A stretch of DNA of 64,000 nucleotides. It comes from Microvenator marinus. Its GTDB lineage: Bacteria > Myxococcota_A > Bradymonadia > Bradymonadales > Bradymonadaceae. The stretch is from assembly GCF_007993755.1 (NCBI RefSeq), contig NZ_CP042467.1, forward strand, positions 4,736,001 through 4,800,000, in the 5' to 3' direction. Numbering within the stretch: position 1 is the stretch's first letter; each line of letters starts with the position of its first letter. The position numbers and the translations under genes were made by a program. Positions 24,928 to 33,731 of the stretch are shown here, piece by piece. The notes beneath the pieces were generated by a model. The model did no database searches and was not told the DNA's origin. It saw only the letters and a program-made list of their open reading frames with translations.

Positions 24928-26451
24928 ATGTTCAAAAAAGTACTAGTGGCGAATCGCGGTGAGATCGCGGTCCGAATCATGAGAACTCTCCGAGAAATGG
25001 GGATTAAGTCGGTGGCCGTTTACTCCGAGCCAGACCGCGAAGCCCTTCATGTCAGATATGCAGACGAGGCCTACTGTGTTGGGCCCGCAGCTAGCGCCGA
25101 GAGTTATCTTCGAATCGACAAAATTCTGGAAGTTGCCAAGAAATCTGGGGCTGAGGCCATTCACCCTGGCTACGGCTTTCTCTCGGAGCGTGCGCCATTT
25201 GCGCGCGCCTGCGAAGAGGCTGGCGTGGTGTTCATCGGTCCAAAACCTCATGCCATTGAGGCGATGGGCGACAAAACCGAGGCCCGCAAACTGATGCTCA
25301 AGGCCGGCGTGCCTTTGGTTCCTGGCACCAAAGACACCATCGAGGACGCGTCAGAAGCCCTTCAGGTAGCGAAGGAAATGCGTTTCCCGGTACTCATCAA
25401 GGCCTCAGCGGGCGGCGGCGGAAAAGGTATGCGTCGCGTGGACCGCGAAGAAGACTTCACCGCAGCATTTGAAGGTGCGCGCCGCGAGGCCCTCGCCGCC
25501 TTTGGAAATGGTGACGTCTATATTGAAAAATATGTGGTGAACCCAAAACACGTGGAGTTCCAAGTTCTTGCGGACGAACATGGGAACGTGGTTCACGTGT
25601 TTGAGCGCGATTGTTCGGTTCAGCGTCGCCACCAAAAGATCATCGAAGAAACACCGTGTGCCACTCTTCTTCCCGAGACGCGCCGTAAGATGGGTGAGGT
25701 CGCGGTAGCCGCGGCCAAAGCCGTGGATTACGTCGGCGCTGGAACCATCGAGTTCCTCCTCGACGTGGACCAGAACTTCTACTTCCTCGAGATGAATACC
25801 CGTCTTCAGGTCGAGCATCCGATCTCCGAGATGCTGACCGGAATCGACCTGGTGAGATGGCAGGTCAAGATTGCTGCGGGCGAGAAACTCACCCTTGGTC
25901 AGGACGATATCAAGCCTCGTGGACACGCGCTCGAGTGCCGTGTTTATGCGGAAGATCCCGAAAATAACTTCATGCCTTCTCCTGGGCATATTCGATACCT
26001 TCACGCGCCATCCGGTCCTTGGGTCCGCGTTGATTCAGGCGTTTATTCTAACGCGACCGTCCCCGTCTTCTACGACCCGATGGTCGCCAAACTCGCTGTT
26101 TGGGGTGAAGACCGGCAGCACGCCATCGACCGCATGAAACGGGCCCTTGGTGAGTACGTGGTCAGTGGAATCGCAACGAATATCGCGTTCCAAATCGAGG
26201 TTCTCGACCACCCAGACTTCAGGGATGGTGGATACGACACGGAATTCGTTCCGAACTATCTCAAGAACCGCGAGCCATCGGAGAATCCTATGTTGGAAAT
26301 CGCCGAGCTGGCGGCCGTGCTTGAGCGACATCGCCGAGACGAAGAAGTCGCCGAAGGGGCCATGGGTTCAGGCCAAGCGCCTCAGGCCAAGGCGAATCCG
26401 TGGAAACAATATGGCCGATTCCAACAACTTCGCGGCGTACGCCTGATTTAA
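24928..26451 (+). CDS. accC: Biotin carboxylase subunit (AccC / PccA type)
   Basis: 507 aa. ATP-grasp biotin carboxylase: VLVANRGEIAVRIMRT at the N-terminus, the HPGYGFLSE motif, Gly-rich ATP loop ASAGGGGKGMR, QRRHQKIIEE and EMNTRLQVEHPISE. It carboxylates biotin on a carrier using ATP and bicarbonate. A linker of about 40 aa after the carboxylase domain is longer than in E. coli AccC, as in propionyl/acyl-CoA carboxylase alpha chains. GGAGCGAGG precedes ATG 24928. The biotin carrier is the next gene; no carboxyltransferase subunit is in the window, so acetyl- versus propionyl-CoA specificity is open. Confidence 0.92.
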   Translation: MFKKVLVANRGEIAVRIMRTLREMGIKSVAVYSEPDREALHVRYADEAYCVGPAASAESYLRIDKILEVAKKSGAEAIHPGYGFLSERAPFARACEEAGVVFIGPKPHAIEAMGDKTEARKLMLKAGVPLVPGTKDTIEDASEALQVAKEMRFPVLIKASAGGGGKGMRRVDREEDFTAAFEGARREALAAFGNGDVYIEKYVVNPKHVEFQVLADEHGNVVHVFERDCSVQRRHQKIIEETPCATLLPETRRKMGEVAVAAAKAVDYVGAGTIEFLLDVDQNFYFLEMNTRLQVEHPISEMLTGIDLVRWQVKIAAGEKLTLGQDDIKPRGHALECRVYAEDPENNFMPSPGHIRYLHAPSGPWVRVDSGVYSNATVPVFYDPMVAKLAVWGEDRQHAIDRMKRALGEYVVSGIATNIAFQIEVLDHPDFRDGGYDTEFVPNYLKNREPSENPMLEIAELAAVLERHRRDEEVAEGAMGSGQAPQAKANPWKQYGRFQQLRGVRLI

Positions 26452-26461
26452 GGAGCCTAAG

Positions 26462-26977
26462 ATGCCTAATTATTTTGTAAGTGGTGGCGAAGAGGACCGA
26501 GTTTGGAAGGTCGAGACGCTTCAGGATGGATGTTACGAAGTCACCGCACCGAGCGGAAAGACCTACCAGGTAGATGCGTTTGCACCCGATGCAGGCAGAC
26601 TTCACCTGATGCTTGGAAACGAGTCGTGGGACCTCGATGTGCGTGAAGACAAGTCGCATACTTACCACGTGCAGTGGCGAGGCCAGACCTTTGAGCATCA
26701 TGTGCTCAATGAGCGTCAGAAGCGCATGGAGGCGGCAACTGGCGGTAAGCGCGACGTAGGTCCTGAGCTTCTGAGCCCGATGGCCGGCAAAGTCGTGGCT
26801 GTTCAGGTAGAGGCTGGACAAGCTGTTACCGAAGGCCAAGTCCTGTTGATCGTCGAAGCCATGAAGATGGAAAATGACCTCAAGGCGCATAAATCTGGAA
26901 TCATTTCGGAGCTCAAAGCCGTCCAAGGAGAGGCAGTTGAAGTAGGTGACGTCCTGCTCACCATTGCCGACGAATAG
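26462..26977 (+). CDS. Biotin carboxyl carrier protein
   Basis: 171 aa. The C-terminal biotinyl domain (about 100-171) has VEAMKMEND with Lys135 as the biotinylation site, and the swinging domain start LLSPMAGKV. The N-terminal 90 aa resemble the BT (biotin carboxylase-carboxyltransferase interaction) region of acyl-CoA carboxylase alpha chains, supporting a split PccA-type enzyme. It starts 10 bases after the carboxylase gene, with AAGGAG upstream. Confidence 0.88.
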   Translation: MPNYFVSGGEEDRVWKVETLQDGCYEVTAPSGKTYQVDAFAPDAGRLHLMLGNESWDLDVREDKSHTYHVQWRGQTFEHHVLNERQKRMEAATGGKRDVGPELLSPMAGKVVAVQVEAGQAVTEGQVLLIVEAMKMENDLKAHKSGIISELKAVQGEAVEVGDVLLTIADE

Positions 26978-27002
26978 TTCTTTTGAAATTGGATCATTGA
27001 AG

Positions 27003-28334
27003 ATGCCAAAACACGACGGAGTGCGTTTCCTTCAGCCTCGCTTTACGCGGGCGCTTATCATCGAAAACCCAGACCCGGAGCTCGACGAGCTTCTGCGTGC
27101 GCAGGGGATTGAACCGGAGAGATTGCCCGAAACAGCAACGCTCGACCGGCAGTTCATCATCGACCGCCTGCGCGATGGCCAGCACGACCTGCTCTTTAAG
27201 CGCAGCCGCTTTGAGGTAGACGCCGAGGTGCTCGCAGCTTCCGAGAACTTGGCCGCCGTGATGCTTTGCTGCATAGGGGATGATTCGGTGGACAAGGTCG
27301 CGTGCGCGAATGAGGGCATCATGGTGATGAACGACCCGATTTCCAACGGCCGCTCCGTCGTGGAGTTGGTGTTCGGAGAGCTCATCTGCCTCTCGCGCCG
27401 TATCTTCGATGCCGTGGAAAAAACTCGCGACAGCCGTTGGACCAAAGACTCCATCCGGCGCTACGAGCTAAAGGGCAAGACTCTGGGCATCATCGGTCTC
27501 GGGAATATCGGTAAGGCTGTGGCGCAGATGGCGCGGGCTCTTGAGATGGACGTGGTCTTCTATGACAACCGTGAGCTCTCCAGAGAAGTCGGCACCACGC
27601 TCGGCTGGACCTTTGCCAAGAGCGTCGACGAGGTCTTTCGTCTTTCAGACTTCGTGACGGTCCACGTCTCCGCTGAAGACCACAAGGGGCGCACGAATAA
27701 ACACCTCTTGAGCTACCAGCAATTTGCGCAGATGGGAGCCGACCGGCCCGAGAATAGCCCCAAGATATTCTTGAACCTCGCCCGTGGATTCCTCTTTGAG
27801 CCGGAAGAGCTCAAGCGGGCTGTGCGCGATGGCCATATCCGCTACGCCTCCGTGGATGTTTTCCCAGAAGAGCCTGGCTCAAAGAAGGACGTGTGGGCCA
27901 ATCCGTACGGGGATATGCCTGAGATCGTCTCAACTCCGCATATTGGTGCCGCCACCGAAGAAGCCCAGCCGCGCATCGCGCAACATATGGCCAACACGGC
28001 GCGACTCTTCAATCTCTACGGAACTGTGCGTGACACTGTGTATGCGCCCGGGCAAACCATCGGTGTGGACGGTGCTGAGCCACCTTCCATCCTTTCGGTG
28101 GTCCACTCGGACAAGCGGGGTACCAAGAAGGCCGTGGCCGATGCCATTTTCGAGGCTGGATTCTCGAACCTTGAGTCGTCGCACCGCGACTTCCCCAAGT
28201 ACCAGTTCGCCTACGACCTTAACGCTGTGGACCAGCAGATGAACGAAACGCAGATTAAGGCGATGATTGAAGCTGCGCGCAAGATTTCAGGTGATTCGAA
28301 CGCTATCAGGTCCGTGAGGGTGATTCCTCAGTAA
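27003..28334 (+). CDS. D-3-phosphoglycerate dehydrogenase-like (SerA family)
   Basis: 443 aa, D-2-hydroxyacid dehydrogenase family. The NAD-binding GIIGLGNIGKAV, the catalytic Arg in LNLARGFL, Glu in VDVFPEEPG and His in STPHIGAATEE are all present. The last 90 aa resemble an ACT domain. If SerA, it opens serine synthesis from 3-phosphoglycerate. It starts 26 bases after the biotin carrier gene, an odd partner for a carboxylase. Distinct from E. coli SerA by an extra N-terminal stretch of about 25 aa. Confidence 0.8.
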   Translation: MPKHDGVRFLQPRFTRALIIENPDPELDELLRAQGIEPERLPETATLDRQFIIDRLRDGQHDLLFKRSRFEVDAEVLAASENLAAVMLCCIGDDSVDKVACANEGIMVMNDPISNGRSVVELVFGELICLSRRIFDAVEKTRDSRWTKDSIRRYELKGKTLGIIGLGNIGKAVAQMARALEMDVVFYDNRELSREVGTTLGWTFAKSVDEVFRLSDFVTVHVSAEDHKGRTNKHLLSYQQFAQMGADRPENSPKIFLNLARGFLFEPEELKRAVRDGHIRYASVDVFPEEPGSKKDVWANPYGDMPEIVSTPHIGAATEEAQPRIAQHMANTARLFNLYGTVRDTVYAPGQTIGVDGAEPPSILSVVHSDKRGTKKAVADAIFEAGFSNLESSHRDFPKYQFAYDLNAVDQQMNETQIKAMIEAARKISGDSNAIRSVRVIPQ

Positions 28335-28356
28335 CCCGCGATAACACGAGGTGGAC

Positions 28357-30843
28357 GTGCTCGAAGAATTCAGATCCGAAGGTATCGTCGAGACTAAGGG
28401 ACATTTTAAGCTCGACGAGTCCGCCGCGCGCGAGAAGCTCCAACAATTCCGCCTCAAGGATCCCCACGCATGGGTGCTCGAGTTCGTAAGGGCCGCGCAG
28501 CTAGGCGGTGTGGCCGATATTTTCTTCACTTTCTCACCAAGCCTTTGGCGCTGCGAGATTCCGGGGCTCGAAGTCCCCGTGGAGGTTGCGCGAGACTGGG
28601 TTCAGGCGCCCTTTGCGCCGTTGAACACCAAAGAAGCCCGTGTCATGCGCTACCTCTCGATTGGGCTAGGCACCATTCAAGGACTCAAGCCCAAAAAGAT
28701 CCGATTCGAATCTGGCGGCAGGGAGCACCGGCTGGCTTTGGAGATTTCGGGGCAGTCCGAGACCGAGGTTACTCCAGAATACATGGTCGGAACCCTGATC
28801 GAAGTTGAAGGTAGAACGTGGCATGGCGTGAGTCGGTTCTTTGAACAACTCTTCGGCAATTTGGCCGAAGTGACTCACCTAAAAGAATCCTGCAGATTCG
28901 CGAAAGTCAGGGTCACGATCGACAAAGAGTCCATCAACAGAGATCCCTTTCCAAATTCCGCATGGCACGTCCCAATCCAGTCACCACGAGAAGACGGGGT
29001 GCTCTCCCTAAATGATAGCCACGGTAAACTACTTTACCTTCAACAGTACGGCGTCAAGATCGAGGAAGTCAAAGAGCCGAGCTACCATCCGTGGGACTCA
29101 TTTGGGGCCGTGGTAGAGAGCCAGTCGGTTAGGACAGACCTCGGCGCTTCCAAGGTGGTTCGTGACCAGCACTTCGAACAGGTGATGTCGCTGGTCGGTA
29201 TGGCGTGGGCGCGTGCCGTGGTCCATAGGTTGGAAAATACGCCCGAGCACCAATGGGGAGATTTTGTAAAGGTTGCTCTGAAGAGAATTGCATTATCAAA
29301 AGAGAAAAATAAGACGATCACCCCGAGCTATGCGCTCCTCTGGGAGAAGATAAAAGATGTTCCGGTTTGGCCCGCGCTCGTTGGACCAGAACAGAAAAAA
29401 CGCCTGATTTCGACTCAGGAGCTATCCGATGTGCCAGGCAAACGTCTGAACTACGTGACACAGGATTGGCCAATCGGGATGATCAGTGAGAACGAGATTC
29501 TCTTGCGGGCAGGGTTTAAGCAAGGCGTGAACTCGAGCGGCCAGCGCTACGACGGTGTCTTTGTGGGAGAAACCGCGATTCAGACCATCGAATTGCTCGT
29601 CGATAAGAAGCATTACTCCTACCAGAGTGTGATTCAGGGGCGCGAAGAGTTTCACCTAAACAAGTCCCGATGGAAACAAAGTCCGGTGGAGGATGCTCGA
29701 CTGACGAGGGTGCAGGTGCAGTCTCGTTTAGAGCTAATATCCAAAGAGAGCGGAAAATGGGTCGTTGAGGTCGGGTTTGGCCATGGTATTGGCGGCACTC
29801 AGGCCGTTTGCATCAAAGAAGGCCGTCTGCTCTCCCGTACACGGCATGCGCAAGGGCCCGACGTGGCGATCATGATTCAGGGAAACTTGCCGCCGGATCA
29901 GTCCTTTAGGCGCCTCGACCCGAACCACCAAGACGTCCACGCTCTGGTCCAGACTCTTGCGTTCGAGACCGCGAAGCTCGCACAACGGGTGCTTTATACG
30001 CCGTTGAGCGGTGGTGTAGAACGGCCCCTACTCAACAAGATTGCCCGAGAAGTCCTCGTCCAGATGTTGGCCGGCGAGTTAACGATTTCGATAGCTAGGG
30101 GCCTCGGGGTTTCTGAGTTGATAGGGCGCAAGCTCGACTATGCCCCGCCGGTTTCAATCGGTACGGATAGTAGTCTGACGCCTGAGCAAAAAATCGCGTT
30201 GATACGGCCTCAGATCACCTCGGTATTGCTCTTTCGGTTCGGCTCGAGATGGAAGTCGCTAGAGCAGATCTTGCAGTCCGCGGTGCCCCACAAATATATC
30301 ATCTACACCGAACACCAATCTATCCATCACGTGGTGGAAGATGCGCTCTACCTGACACCGATGGACTTCCGAGCGTTGATCCCGCTGCTCTTGGACAAGT
30401 TGGTGGAGCACGTGCCAGAGGGCGCTCAGACTCGTCCAGAGCCTCAGAGTCCGCGGCCGCGCAATGTGCCCAAACCTGCGCCGAAACCCGTGGAAGAGCG
30501 TAGCCATCGTGGCGAGGATCCGTACACAGATCGCGTGGTCGCTTGGCTCTTGGGTGTGTGCCAGAGTGTGTTCGGAGAGGCGAATCTTCGAGGGATGCGT
30601 ACCTTTGAGGGCAATGGGAAGCAGGTCGCGCGGCTGAGGTATGATCGCGTTGAGCTCGACACCAAGCATCCTGTGGTGGCAGCTTCAATGGCCAGGCCAG
30701 ATGACCAGATACTGATGCAAATGGTCGCGTCCAGCGTCTACACGGTGGTCAATCAAGAGTTGGAGGTTGTGACAGACCAGCACGAGTTCAACTTCGTGTC
30801 GACGCTTGTGCATGGCTGCGCAGCGCATCTCCCACCATCATAA
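28357..30843 (+). CDS. Large protein of unknown function, weak GHKL-like N-terminus
   Basis: 828 aa. GAGG lies 5 bases before the GTG at 28357; an earlier in-frame GTG at 28351 overlaps the Shine-Dalgarno. The first 130 aa (KLQQFRLKDPHAWVLEFVRA and beyond, then SIGLGTIQGLKPKKIRFESG) recall a degenerate GHKL ATP-binding domain, but no clear N-box Asn or DxGxG motif is seen. The rest alternates beta-rich and helical stretches, with a Pro/Arg-rich linker around 690-725 and a C-terminal domain of about 100 aa. No signal peptide or membrane segment. It lies 22 bases after the SerA-like gene and ends facing a lipoprotein gene. Confidence 0.6.
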   Translation: MLEEFRSEGIVETKGHFKLDESAAREKLQQFRLKDPHAWVLEFVRAAQLGGVADIFFTFSPSLWRCEIPGLEVPVEVARDWVQAPFAPLNTKEARVMRYLSIGLGTIQGLKPKKIRFESGGREHRLALEISGQSETEVTPEYMVGTLIEVEGRTWHGVSRFFEQLFGNLAEVTHLKESCRFAKVRVTIDKESINRDPFPNSAWHVPIQSPREDGVLSLNDSHGKLLYLQQYGVKIEEVKEPSYHPWDSFGAVVESQSVRTDLGASKVVRDQHFEQVMSLVGMAWARAVVHRLENTPEHQWGDFVKVALKRIALSKEKNKTITPSYALLWEKIKDVPVWPALVGPEQKKRLISTQELSDVPGKRLNYVTQDWPIGMISENEILLRAGFKQGVNSSGQRYDGVFVGETAIQTIELLVDKKHYSYQSVIQGREEFHLNKSRWKQSPVEDARLTRVQVQSRLELISKESGKWVVEVGFGHGIGGTQAVCIKEGRLLSRTRHAQGPDVAIMIQGNLPPDQSFRRLDPNHQDVHALVQTLAFETAKLAQRVLYTPLSGGVERPLLNKIAREVLVQMLAGELTISIARGLGVSELIGRKLDYAPPVSIGTDSSLTPEQKIALIRPQITSVLLFRFGSRWKSLEQILQSAVPHKYIIYTEHQSIHHVVEDALYLTPMDFRALIPLLLDKLVEHVPEGAQTRPEPQSPRPRNVPKPAPKPVEERSHRGEDPYTDRVVAWLLGVCQSVFGEANLRGMRTFEGNGKQVARLRYDRVELDTKHPVVAASMARPDDQILMQMVASSVYTVVNQELEVVTDQHEFNFVSTLVHGCAAHLPPS

Positions 30844-30849
30844 CAAAGA

Positions 30850-31710
30850 TTATTGGCAGAGAGAGGGTTTGCCCGGCGAACCGATGAATGAGTCAGGACC
30901 GGCTACCGGCGTAGATTCAAGGCACCAGTTTTCAGGGTTGTCGTTGGAATCCACGTCCTCAAAACCGGGACGGACTCCTAGGCTGATATCTTCCACGATT
31001 TCCAACCCAGGACTCTCCAGTTCTGGGTCGGTCGGTCTCAACTCACTGCTCACCCAACGCACAGAGTCCAAAATCTGGAATCCCTCGGGAGAAAAATACT
31101 GGACTTCAATGCGTCTTTCCCCCGAATTGGCGAAGGAGATCAGATTTCCCCATGTGCCAAAATCGAAGTAATTTCCAGCGCCCATGATTTCTAAGAGTGG
31201 AAGTTCTGGGATCTCAAAACGCGCGAATACAAAATAGGAACCGGGTTGGATGTCCTGAAGGCCGTTGAAGATGGCGAGCTGTTCGTCCGAGGATGGCTGA
31301 GAGATGACGACGGTGCCGCTGCGGCCCATCTCATTGTGCAAGACCAGGGAAATGGCCCTTGGATCGATCGGACCAACCCCAACGTTCTTCACTTCTAGAT
31401 ATTCGCCGATCTCGCCACCGTTTGCCTGTGGGCCCGTATTGATCATGATTTCTGTAATCACGAGCTCTGGTGGCCCACTCGGCAGGTCCGGCTCCATGTC
31501 CTCAGGAGGCGCCATATCCTCGATAGGCTCCATATCCTCGACGGGCTCTGAGAGGTCTTCGGGCATGTCCTCGATGGGCATGTCTTCCCGTATATCTGCA
31601 TCCATATCCACGGCCCCCGCTCCCTCATAAGGGAACGAGTCGATATCGAACACCAGGTTACAGCCGCTGGCGCCGAGCATGAGCAAAATCGTGGCGTAGG
31701 TGGTCTTCAT
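30850..31710 (-). CDS. Lipoprotein with acidic Asp-Met-Pro linker and lamin-tail-like domain
   Basis: 286 aa. Lipobox GASGC (Cys17), then an acidic linker with about seven EDMP/EDME-type units (31475-31600), then a domain beginning PPELVITEIMIN with GEYLEVKNVG, the pattern of lamin-tail (LTD) domains in bacterial surface proteins. The ATG at 31708-31710 lies 4 bases after the stop of the upstream LeuA-like gene; the frame is open further but only this start gives a signal peptide. The linker composition matches that of the unrelated lipoprotein at 7529. Confidence 0.75.
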   Translation of the reverse strand: MKTTYATILLMLGASGCNLVFDIDSFPYEGAGAVDMDADIREDMPIEDMPEDLSEPVEDMEPIEDMAPPEDMEPDLPSGPPELVITEIMINTGPQANGGEIGEYLEVKNVGVGPIDPRAISLVLHNEMGRSGTVVISQPSSDEQLAIFNGLQDIQPGSYFVFARFEIPELPLLEIMGAGNYFDFGTWGNLISFANSGERRIEVQYFSPEGFQILDSVRWVSSELRPTDPELESPGLEIVEDISLGVRPGFEDVDSNDNPENWCLESTPVAGPDSFIGSPGKPSLCQ

Positions 31711-31714
31711 GGGT

Positions 31715-32314
31715 TCATTTATGGGCGTTCTTAAGGCTCTCCACAACCTCCGAGTAGGAGGTGTTCTCCACCACACGCGTCATGATCTCGGTGTACTTCT
31801 CCACAAGATCCATGCGGCCGGAGTTTCGATAATGCTCGATGATATCGTGGAGCTTGACGTAGGTCTTCTCGCTGTTGACGAAGTAGGCGGCGGCGCTCAG
31901 GGTCGCCTGAATTCCAGCGCGGCTGATCGACGAAGACTTCGCTCGAAACTTGAACTCTTGGCCCTCGCTATTCAAGATTCCCAGCGTGGCTTCCGCCTCG
32001 GCCTGCGAACCCTTCGCGGTATCATCGCTAGACAAGATGCCTCGGATATTAAACTCCGAGAATTTGATCGAGTTCAAAGAAGTGAAATCGCGAGCGAATC
32101 TAGATTTCAACGCATTAAAAAACGCATCGATCGTTCCGACACCCTCGGATTCGACTTGGAAATCGGATCCATCACCATTTGCTAGGGTGGCAGAAACGCG
32201 GCAGGTGCCTTCGTCCAAGCTCTCGAAAGTCTGATATGACCTCACCCTGAGTTCAACGTACTCATCTTGTAGGATCTCGCGCATCAATGCGAGCATTCGT
32301 TCTTGTTTGTCCAT
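31715..32314 (-). CDS. Stand-alone LeuA-regulatory (dimer)-domain-like protein
   Basis: 199 aa. Residues 20-150 resemble the allosteric C-terminal domain of 2-isopropylmalate synthase: the SEGVGTIDAFFNALKS segment matches the GxGPVDAxYNAI signature, followed by a strand like the DAQGEVTV element and then KSSSISRAGIQATLSAAAYF, like the DIIEAS helix. The catalytic barrel is absent. Such free domains could bind leucine or a similar effector. It is followed after 4 bases by the lamin-tail lipoprotein gene and is divergent from the GspF-like gene. The match is by pattern only. Confidence 0.6.
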   Translation of the reverse strand: MDKQERMLALMREILQDEYVELRVRSYQTFESLDEGTCRVSATLANGDGSDFQVESEGVGTIDAFFNALKSRFARDFTSLNSIKFSEFNIRGILSSDDTAKGSQAEAEATLGILNSEGQEFKFRAKSSSISRAGIQATLSAAAYFVNSEKTYVKLHDIIEHYRNSGRMDLVEKYTEIMTRVVENTSYSEVVESLKNAHK

Positions 32315-32363
32315 GTGCTTCCTTGCTTGGAAAGTTCGCGTCGGTTCTGTTACCTTCTTACAC

Positions 32364-32369
32364 TATAAC
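32364..32369 (+). promoter_or_regulatory. Possible -10 element before the GspF-like gene
   Basis: TATAAC 23 bases before the ATG; no good -35 at the expected distance. Weak. Confidence 0.22.
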
Positions 32370-32392
32370 GTGTTCTGAGCCACGAGTCCCGA

Positions 32393-33487
32393 ATGAATGC
32401 CGAATATTACGACGATATTTCCGCGCAACCCATAGAGCGTCCAGCGGTGGTGCGCGAGTTATCCACGTACATGACTGACGCGGATTCCGAAAAGGTGTGC
32501 CGCCTCTTTGCTGACGGCCTGAAGTCCGGTGTGGGTTATGCCAAGATCTTCGACTTCATGGAGCGTCAGAAGATCGATACCAAGATGACCAATCGACTCC
32601 GAGTGGCACTCTTGGAGTACGGCGACAAACTCGGAGAAGCCTTTGCGCGCTTCGGCATTTTGGACGCGCCTTCGCGAAAGCTAATCCTCGTCTCAGAAGA
32701 GCAGGGTGAGCTTCCGGAGACATTTAAGACGCTCGCCCGAGCCTATGCAGACCGACTCAAGCGCAAGAAGCGTGTGCTCTTCGGCATGATCGAGCCCGTG
32801 ATCGTCTTCTGTTTGGGTGTGTTCGTCCTCACGAATCTCGTGTCCAATATCTACGAGATGGCGCTCGGGGACTTCTGGCAAAGTCTCAAGCACGTGGTGG
32901 TGCGCTCAACGCTTCAATCCACGATCTTCGTAATTTTGATGGGTGGACTGGCCTACGTATGGATGAACCTGCCCACGGAGTCGAGTTTTAGAGAAGCCGT
33001 AGGCCGTATCTACTTCCGAATCCCTTTGATTTCTAAGGCGCGCCGTCTCTCCGCCACCGCAAGCCTTGCTCAGTTCTTCCGTCAATCCGTGCGAAGCGGT
33101 ATGGACGTCTTCCAAAGCGTCGAGCTCGCCGCTGAAGCCTCAAATAGCCCGTGGTACATGGAGTCAGTGGACAAGGTTCACGCAGCCCTTGAAGCTGGCT
33201 ACCCGCTCGATATGGCTTTCCGACAGTTCAAAGGACTACCCGAAGAATTTGCAGATTACGTCGGCATCGGTGAAGAAACCGGTCGTCTCGACGAAAATCT
33301 TCAGTTTCTTTACGAGCGTTATGACGAGCTCGCGCGCGACTGGTTCGAGCGTTCACTCGAGTTTACCGTCGTCGTGATGCGAATTCTGCTGATCGTGGTC
33401 GTCATCATCTTCGCAATTTTCCAAGGATTGCACGACTTTGCAGCCACGAGCGACCTCTCAAATATGATTAAGAGTGGCGTGCGCTAA
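32393..33487 (+). CDS. Type II secretion F / PilC-family membrane protein
   Basis: 364 aa. Two GspF-like domains: helical cytoplasmic region 15-125 and 210-320, with membrane segments at about 135-160, 180-200 and 325-350. Family features are SEEQGELPETFKTLA in the first domain and GIGEETGRLDENLQFL in the second. GspF/PilC is the inner-membrane platform of type II secretion and type IV pili. It is not adjoined by other secretion genes, so it is an orphan copy; the GspE-like fusion is 18 kb away. Confidence 0.8.
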   Translation: MNAEYYDDISAQPIERPAVVRELSTYMTDADSEKVCRLFADGLKSGVGYAKIFDFMERQKIDTKMTNRLRVALLEYGDKLGEAFARFGILDAPSRKLILVSEEQGELPETFKTLARAYADRLKRKKRVLFGMIEPVIVFCLGVFVLTNLVSNIYEMALGDFWQSLKHVVVRSTLQSTIFVILMGGLAYVWMNLPTESSFREAVGRIYFRIPLISKARRLSATASLAQFFRQSVRSGMDVFQSVELAAEASNSPWYMESVDKVHAALEAGYPLDMAFRQFKGLPEEFADYVGIGEETGRLDENLQFLYERYDELARDWFERSLEFTVVVMRILLIVVVIIFAIFQGLHDFAATSDLSNMIKSGVR

Positions 33488-33506
33488 GTGAGTTGATTTT
33501 CCAAAG

Positions 33507-33527
33507 GGGCGGATGTATGGTCCGCCC
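33507..33527 (+). terminator. Stem-loop after the GspF-like gene
   Basis: GGGCGGA - TGTATGG - TCCGCCC, a perfect 7-bp stem 19 bases after the stop codon. The following sequence, GCTTGTGCTC, is not T-rich, so a rho-independent mechanism is uncertain. Confidence 0.4.
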
Positions 33528-33731
33528 GCTTGTGCTCATGGAGCCAAGCCTCACGTAATTGAGAGAGCGGGTTCCGACTTTGGTGTCAGGGACTGAGCAA
33601 ACGCGGCACGGGCCGCTAACACGTTAAATCGTAAGATTCCGAAGAAACCGGTCGTGAAAGGCTTATTGGGCAAAGAAGTGTTCTTGCCTGGCCTTACACC
33701 TCTTGTAACGGCGGAGAACCTTGAGGAAGAG

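Noticed and set aside
33530-33731. Possible RNA gene in the gap after the GspF-like gene
   Set aside because: No tRNA T-loop sequence or cloverleaf pairing was found.
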